A stretch of DNA of 64,000 nucleotides from Rutpela maculata (taxonomy: Eukaryota > Arthropoda > Insecta > Coleoptera > Cerambycidae). Location of the stretch: positions 30,373,920 through 30,437,919 of the forward strand of contig OW386285.2 in assembly GCA_936432065.2 (NCBI GenBank), read 5' to 3'. The position numbers and the translations under genes were made by a program. Shown here one piece after another: positions 58,242 through 64,000 of the stretch (the stretch's first letter is position 1; every line of letters begins with the position of its first letter). Below the pieces are notes generated by a model that worked only from the letters and a program-made list of their open reading frames with translations, ran no database searches and was not told the origin of the DNA.

Positions 58242-59097
58242 CACAGCGCCACACAAAATAAAAAAAAATTCAGACCCAAAAACTAGACCAACCATTATAT
58301 ATTTTGACCTCCTAAATACGATGCTGCCATCAAAATTTAGTTTCATCGTGTAATTTTTTTGTTAATCACGTTTTTTTTAGCATTTTATCTGTGGTGGTAC
58401 CGAAAAATGAGTCAAATTGACAAGATATCGAAAAAGTTTATAGAGAAAAGTTGCTTAGAATCCAACGAGGACCCCACAAAACTTTGAACGAGATCTGATA
58501 AAAAATAAAAGCACACATTTTTACCCATACCATTAGGTTATCTTTTTATTTTTAAATTTTTTTTTCTCAGATCTTGTTCAAAAATGGATTCTAAACACTT
58601 TTTCTTGATCCAATTTTTCGATATCTTGGGAATTTGAGCCATTGTTCGATACCACCACATATGAAATGCGAAAAAACCACGCGATTTACAAAAAAAAATT
58701 CACGATACAATTAAATTCTGATGGCGGCATCGAATCAGGAGGTCAAAATACATAAAGATTGGTAGGTCCAGTTTCTGGGTCTGATTTTTTTTATTTTGTG
58801 TGGCTGGTATAGTCCGTCGGACAGACTACTTTCTTTTTGTTTTGAGGTTAGAGGTGAAAAACGAGCCACTCTAACAATTCTGACTTCAGATTCAGTTTCA
58901 GCAGATCCAAATACATAAGGATTACACTGGTCTGGTCCGCCGGACAGACCATTTTTTTGGGGGTGTTTTTTGAGGTTGGGGGGTGAAAATCGAGCCAATC
59001 TGACAATTCTGACTACGGATTCGGTTTCAGCGGGTCCAAATACATAAGGATACACTAGTCTGGCCCGTCGGACAGACCACTTATTTTTTTGTGGAGC
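58242..59097. mobile_element. CACAG-type palindromic element with a multiplied right end
   Basis: The left end CACAGCGCCACACAAAATAA pairs with TTTATTTTGTGTGGCTGG ending at 58807. Arms pair inward, for instance TTTCGATATCTTGGGAATTT (58615) with its complement near 58420. To the right, the end-like unit is repeated: GTCCGTCGGACAGAC (58812), GTCCGCCGGACAGACC (58935) and GCCCGTCGGACAGACC (59063), with periods of about 123-128 bp, and the last unit ends in GTGGAGCTGGG at about 59097. The target duplication is unclear. Confidence 0.7.
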
Positions 59098-59179
59098 TGG
59101 GTGATTACAGGATCATAGCAAAATGAAAATGAAAGGACTTAATAAGTAAATAGCATTTTATGTACTAAGAAAATATCAA

Positions 59180-60282
59180 GAGTTACTCAAAATACATTGT
59201 TTTATATTGCTACCACTACAATTAAAAATGTCAAGGTTTGATTGATAATCTAAATAGTTTAAGCACATATTATAAATAGGAGACAATTTTAATAAACTTG
59301 TTCTTGGAGTAGCTGAATAAAATAAGCGAGTTTCGAAAGACGGAACATTAAAATGGATAATCCTGAGAATATAGACTCGCCGAGATGCTAAGTCGTTTAA
59401 GTAAATTCTGGTTAACAGTCAGATTATGGAGTACCTCTAGGTGGATAAGTACCATCAGTTTTAAAGGGGAGATATTTAACATACCTTCTCCGAATTCGCT
59501 CCGAACTAAAGATATGAATATCATGTTGTGGATTCCAGACATTACTACCATATTCTAATTTTGGCCTGACAAAAACATTAAAGAAAAGAAAAAGTGTGAA
59601 AATATTCCTAAAATGTCTCGAATTTTTCATCTAAAGCCTAGATTTTTGTAAGCATTAGCAGTAATGTTATTTATATGAGCAATAAAGGTTAATTTTGAAT
59701 AAAAAATGACTTCGAGATCTTTAAACTAGCTGCATCAATTAACTGTTTCGTCGTCTGTTTTATAAGAGATGTGTATCGGGTTATTTTCCTTGGTAAATGT
59801 CGTAGTATTAAATTTTGATATATGAAAAGGCAATTTATTAGATTTGCTCCATTATTTATTGAGAGATCTTGTTGTAAATGACGGCACTCTCCATCAGAGT
59901 TAATAGATGCAAAGAATTTAAGATCATCAGCATATAAAAGAACATTTTTTTGAATGTCGCTACAAATATCGCTGATAAATAGAATAAATAACAGTGGCCC
60001 GAGAACGGAACCCTGTGAAACTCTTGATGTTGCTAATACATCAATAGATGATACTAGACATGTAATTTTCTGTTACCAAGGATAGGACACAAAAAAGCTT
60101 AGAAAATCCCAAATTTGAAAATTTTTGCAGTAGAAGTCCTTGATCGAGTGTGTGAAATGCTTCTGATAAGTCTGTATAAATAACATCTACTTGACCACCA
60201 CGGCCCAGCGTATTCGCAATAAAATGAGTATCATTTACCAAATTAGTTGTTGTAGATCTACCCGCTATAAACCCGTATTGAT
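59180..60282 (-). pseudogene. Non-LTR reverse transcriptase (decayed)
   Basis: Starts near 60282 with QYGFIAGRSTTTNLVNDTHF, then DVIYTDLSEAFHTLDQGLLL (first Asp motif), LGPLLFILFISDI, LLYADDLKFFAS (YADD catalytic motif), VRPKLEYGSNVWNPQHDIHI, and ERIRRRYVKYLPFKTD. It ends with VYILRIIHFNVPSFETRLF and a terminal SPIYNMC region near 59250. Stops and frameshifts at several places; the part 5' of the QYGF block is absent. The YADDLK form and C-terminal phrases fit the CR1/Jockey-type group (inference). Different family from the element at 39664-43410. Confidence 0.8.
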
Positions 60283-60863
60283 AATAGGAAATTTAAGAAT
60301 TAACATGGAACGAGATTATATTGATTTTGCTTACTCTCCTGTTTTGATCTGCCTCCTGTTCTATAATTGGGTTATCTACCTGTTGAGCAGTGTTCTCAAG
60401 AAATAAATAAATATACTACCTATTAGATTTAATCAAACAGAGGTATATTATAATCCGCCAAAAATTTTTAATAATGATCGTAGAAAAAAAATTGTAGAGA
60501 TTCGTTCCATAATAAGCTGAACTCAAATATCAAATAAAAAATGTCTGTTAGTCTTTATGTGTGTGTGTGTGTGTGCGTAGACCATTTCTTGTAAACACGA
60601 TAACCTTTAGTCTTAAAATTTTCTTTTCAAATTTGGCTAGTATATAAAACATTCCCCATTGAAATTGAGAAATATTCCATTATACAGGGCGATCGTTAGA
60701 AGCATGTAAACTCTCATCTTATAAACTATGCTTTATTATAATTTTAGTGCAAAATGTTACTAAGGTTTTTTATTGAGCACACAAAAATATGAAGATGTAT
60801 AAGATATATGAACCGAAATATACAGTGTGTCTTCCAGGTTCGAACCAACTTTGTGTAGATTAG
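60283..60863. other. No gene; GT microsatellite
   Basis: (GT)n at about 60559-60576, embedded in a diverged copy of the repeat at 50160-50290. A CAGGGCGATCG phrase after TATA at 60684 may be a mariner-like end. Confidence 0.45.
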
Positions 60864-60901
<38 letters not shown>

Positions 60902-61660
60902 GTTTATTCATAAATAAAGAGAACAATAGCCTATGACATTTTAATAAAAATAATAATAAATAAACGTGTAGTCGACTCACGAAGCACTCACACGTCATGG
61001 ACTGTGAGTACTTGTTTGTGAGCTAAAACCTACCAAAATCTATTTATAATATGGCATTGTTTAGTTAAATTTAAATATATGTACATATTTTTTTTATCAT
61101 ATTTTTTCTTTACATTTTTTTTTAATATTATCTATAAGTATTTTTTTTTATTTTAACATATCGATTATATAAGGTAAAATAAATTCATTTTTTCACTCAT
61201 ATAAATATACTTAGTTTCTTAACTACGCAAACAAATCAACGGTGGTACAATCTGGAACATAAAATTATGTTTGACTTTCTCAGAATATATCACAGCAAGG
61301 GCTAACACCGTTACTGATTAAGACTAGGCATAATAATATGTTTTGTCTATTATCGCATGTACTACATTTCTAGGTACATCAAACATCCGTTGTTTAATTC
61401 TTTTTTTTAATGAATGGAGACTGTTTAGCGTTTTAATATCCTGCGGTAATGCGGAGTACATTTTGGAGCAAAGGTATATATAACATCTTTGACCTACTGT
61501 TTTAGTGCATTTTATGTTTCTAGAAATAGACGCAGTTTTTGTCCTGGTGTTATATTGATGTTCGGAAAAATTCAGAAGTTTTTTGTTTTTAAATATTTCA
61601 GTACACATGTCTAAACCAAACAACTGACGCACATCCAGCACTTTTGCTTCTTTATACAAT
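60864..61660 (-). mobile_element. 5'-truncated non-LTR retrotransposon (C-terminal ORF plus 3' end)
   Basis: The frame 61659-61324 gives KVLDVRQLFGLDMCTEIFKN, LLNFSEHQYNTRTKTA, TVGQRCYIYLCSKMYSALPQ, DIKTLNSLHSLKKRIKQ, matching the extreme C-terminus of insect non-LTR ORF2 proteins (H-YNTR-K pattern, then Q-C--Y----YN-LP--I). It is followed by about 420 bp of untranslated DNA, and the element ends in AATAAACG plus a (TTA)n run (plus-strand 60864-60900). The 5' truncation is at about 61660. Confidence 0.75.
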
Positions 61661-63018
61661 AAATCAGACGAGTAGGTACGTATATTTTCTTTTCAAAATT
61701 ATTTTTAGGCATGAGATGATATATCAATTTCAATTTCAAAAATACCTTAATGATATTTTAAGTCATTTTTTTTTAGGTATTTTTGATAACATTACTATGA
61801 ATAAAAGTTGTAGTCGGACGTTGCCGATTGTCGACTATTAAATACGATAACGTCTGTTTGATAATTTTAAGATAAATATATATTATATGGACCAATATTT
61901 GACAAAAAAAAAATGATTGCTCTCCGAAGATATGATAATTTTTTTATTAAAAAAAATCTCTATGTTCAATATTTCCTGTACAGTGAAAATCACAAAAAAA
62001 TTACTATGACTGAGGCTTTAGAATTTATATTATATAATTCACTACCAAGCAATTCGGGACAACGGTATCTGAGAAATTTTTTTTTTTTTATTATAAAAAA
62101 AAATCTAGGAAAACATGACACGGTTCGAAGCTTTTATTTGGCGGAATTTAATGTTACTTAGAAAGGGGCCTCTGAAAAAAAAAATGCCAAATCCATGCAA
62201 AGGTACATTCCACTTACTTACCGACGGCCTTTTTATATTCTCTGTTTTGTAATAAACATACGTTCTCACTTACCTCCCTAGGAAAGTAAGCAAATCACTT
62301 ACTTACCTAGGGAGGTACAGTCAGCTTATGTCTCAAACAAAAGTGTCAGATTAACATACTCGCTATATAATTTTTGCTTCAACAGGATGTGGATCAAAAT
62401 TAATAATAATTATTATTATTAATAATTTGACAAACAATTCATATTTTATTAGGACATGTATGGCGCTATAGTAGAATTATAAATTAATAGGTTTAAGTGG
62501 CTTCCAATGTCGTTGTTTAAAGATTCAAGCTTTGGTGCATTTCGAAACTCTTCAGTGCTCAAGAATGTACATTCAAACATAAATTAAACAGTAGATGTAT
62601 GAGGTCCTAAATCACAGCTAATTAAATCGATAACGTTTGCATCGGAGTTGGTTAATTAAATACATTATTAAAGTGATAGAAACCAAATAGTCTATTAAAG
62701 CCAAATATGCGGTAAAATCTGAGGGGTTTATTAATTTATACTGAATCCAATAGTTTTGAAACTCTCATCTAATTAATGATTTTGATTTGTAGTATGTTTT
62801 GAATCCCTGAATATGTCAAATGTGGACCAACTAAAAAGACTTTTTTCCACAAGTCATAATATAAATGAAACTTAGATAAAGTCTATTCGCTGATAAAGTC
62901 CCGGTGTGACGTCATGAACGTCTGAACTAAGATGGCGTAGGCTCGTTGGTGTTTTCGAATGCACAGTGGCGTGTATTTAATTAGATTTATTTACAGGAAA
63001 TTGAATTATAAGCATATA
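61661..63018. other. No gene; one hairpin
   Basis: CTTACCTCCCTAGGAAAGTA (about 62271) pairs with CTTACCTAGGGAGGTAC (about 62302), forming a short hairpin. A TAA/TTA palindrome lies at 62399-62426. The frame at 61913-62161 has no recognisable motif. Confidence 0.4.
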
Positions 63019-63381
63019 TGTTAGATCACTGTTCGCGTGATTGACTTTTTAAAAACTCTTTATTTGGTTACATGAGGAATCAACGTTGATTCCTGAATAA
63101 AAGATACAATTTATGTATGATGCAGTTAATATGAAGTATGATAACTGAAGGTACAAATGCTCGTAAGTCTTATTTATAAGTTTACAAATGATGTGTCAGC
63201 TAAAAGTTTGAACAAAAGAAATGCAAGCTAGCTAATCAGCATAATATTGTGAGAAGTTAAGATGAAACTTAACATCTAGATAAGCAATTCTTAAAGGAAG
63301 CTGTTATCTAATACTGTAATATGATACTATCTGTAATGTCGCTTTATATCTTGATGATATAACGTATAATTTTATACAGCA
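63019..63381 (-). repeat. 3' LTR
   Basis: Minus-strand LTR of about 363 bp with TG...CA termini (minus-strand start TGCTGTATAAAATT at 63381, end GTGATCTAACA at 63019). TATA-like box near 63341-63348, polyadenylation signal AATAAA near 63059-63064. The end block TGTTAGATCACT recurs at 63989-64000, the edge of the partner LTR. Confidence 0.8.
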
Positions 63382-63649
63382 ACTTCCCCCTTAATAAAAA
63401 AGTTGATGTTATGCAGAAACTTTTGAAAATTGTTAGAAACGTCAAATGAATATAATGCAAAATAAATTGGAATAATGTTGAATGAATACAAAGCAAAATA
63501 ATAACATAAGTAAAAGTTAAAATTGGTAAACGATAATAATAATAAGTGAATAATACATTACATAAATGTAATAAGAATAAAATGCAATGGTCTAAATTAA
63601 TAGACAAGGGTAAAACTCCTCATATGAAAGTCTATGTTAACTCGATGTC

Positions 63650-63960
63650 CTCTTCTTCAGGTTTAATACCGGGTCGCTTTCTTGGAGGATAAGTCTAGGA
63701 AATTTGGTAAATACTCTGCTTCGCTCTGAAGGAGGGTTATCCGTCGAGGGTTGGATTCGCAATGCTCCACATCTTCTTCTTCTGCATTTACAAGTTATGT
63801 AAAGTAGAACTAATAGAATGATGAGAGTGATTATGAAATATGTAAACCAAGATACATGTTTCGTTAAAAAAGGTTCGTTTATGAGGTCATCCAGGTCTTT
63901 GGAATATTGCTCTAGTTTGCTTTTAGCAATATCTATGTCTTCTATGTCGAGACTGTGCGT
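63650..63960 (-). pseudogene. C-terminal remnant of an Env-like membrane glycoprotein
   Basis: A minus-strand piece shows a helical pre-membrane segment (about 63950-63880), a frameshift, one strongly hydrophobic membrane segment (about 63860-63800), a Cys/Arg-rich patch immediately after it, and a basic cytoplasmic tail of about 50 residues ending in a stop near 63640. This topology is typical of the transmembrane end of Env proteins of insect Gypsy-type elements. The ectodomain, fusion region and signal peptide are absent. Identification rests on topology and on the position between primer-binding-like site and polypurine tract, not on a sequence match. Confidence 0.55.
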
Positions 63961-64000
63961 TTTTCAGGTCCACCAAGACTGCGCCAGTTGTTAGATCACT

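Larger units (their letters stand above)
63019..64000 (-). mobile_element. LTR retroelement of Gypsy/errantivirus type, internally deleted
   Basis: The 3' LTR is at 63019-63381 and the other LTR begins at 63989 and runs off the window. Between them are only about 607 bp: next to the 63989 LTR, ACTGGCGCAGTC resembles the primer-binding site of errantiviruses that use tRNA-Ser. Then an Env-like C-terminus follows, and a polypurine tract (63382-63395) abuts the 3' LTR. Gag, protease, reverse transcriptase, integrase and most of Env are missing, so it cannot move by itself. Confidence 0.75.

Noticed and set aside
58735..59055. 106-codon minus-strand ORF with repeated YVFG-AETES
   Set aside because: It is the translation of the tandem terminal units of a palindromic element; no start context or domain supports a protein.

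Overview
The window looks like gene-poor, repeat-saturated genomic DNA of an insect. It is very AT-rich. I see no intact host gene, tRNA or rRNA gene, and almost every interpretable stretch is a transposable element or its wreckage: several non-LTR retrotransposon fragments, mariner-type transposases, an LTR retroelement end, two SINE types, ten Helentron-like (DINE-1/HINE-type) elements and a large set of long palindromic (foldback) elements. The repeat types suggest an insect, perhaps a beetle or hemipteran with a large genome; the species cannot be read from the sequence.

Layout. 0.4-5.6 kb: Helentron-like copies, a palindrome (1683-3042) whose loop carries a fragment of an uncharacterised ORF, and a tandem duplication. 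6.8-10.8 kb: two decayed ORFs on the minus strand, one with a Cys-rich C-terminal tail and one recognisable by the motif HANELPLR, the latter split by a tRNA-derived SINE. 11.5-16.0 kb: one mariner-type element (TA-flanked, matching ends) with a CACAG palindrome and a second TIR element nested in it; the TIR element itself holds a Helentron-like copy and a 5S-rRNA-derived SINE. 17.0-19.3 and 21.8-23.2 kb: further CACAG...CTGTG palindromes. 25.4-36.5 kb: a possible Harbinger-like fragment, non-LTR tails (RNase H-type, RTE-type, R1/LOA-type), a decayed mariner and a palindrome. 36.8-43.9 kb: Helentron-like copy, non-LTR pieces, and a non-LTR reverse transcriptase gene interrupted by a 1.5 kb palindrome. 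44.3-50.6 kb: a giant palindrome with three nested insertions. 51.2-52.5 kb: a palindrome whose loop again carries the Cys-rich tail ORF. 53-61.7 kb: more Helentron-like copies and three non-LTR fragments. 63.0-64.0 kb: an LTR retroelement with one LTR, the edge of a second, and a deleted interior that retains only an Env-like membrane tail.

How the parts relate. Since the palindromes have two arms, the arm without an insertion serves as the empty site for the arm with one. This shows directly that the Helentron-like elements insert without target duplication and that the 46433-47595 palindrome uses a TA target. The point most worth following is that three separate places hold parts of one uncharacterised Cys-rich-tail protein family, two of them at the centre of long inverted repeats. 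This suggests the protein belongs to a mobile element rather than to the host.
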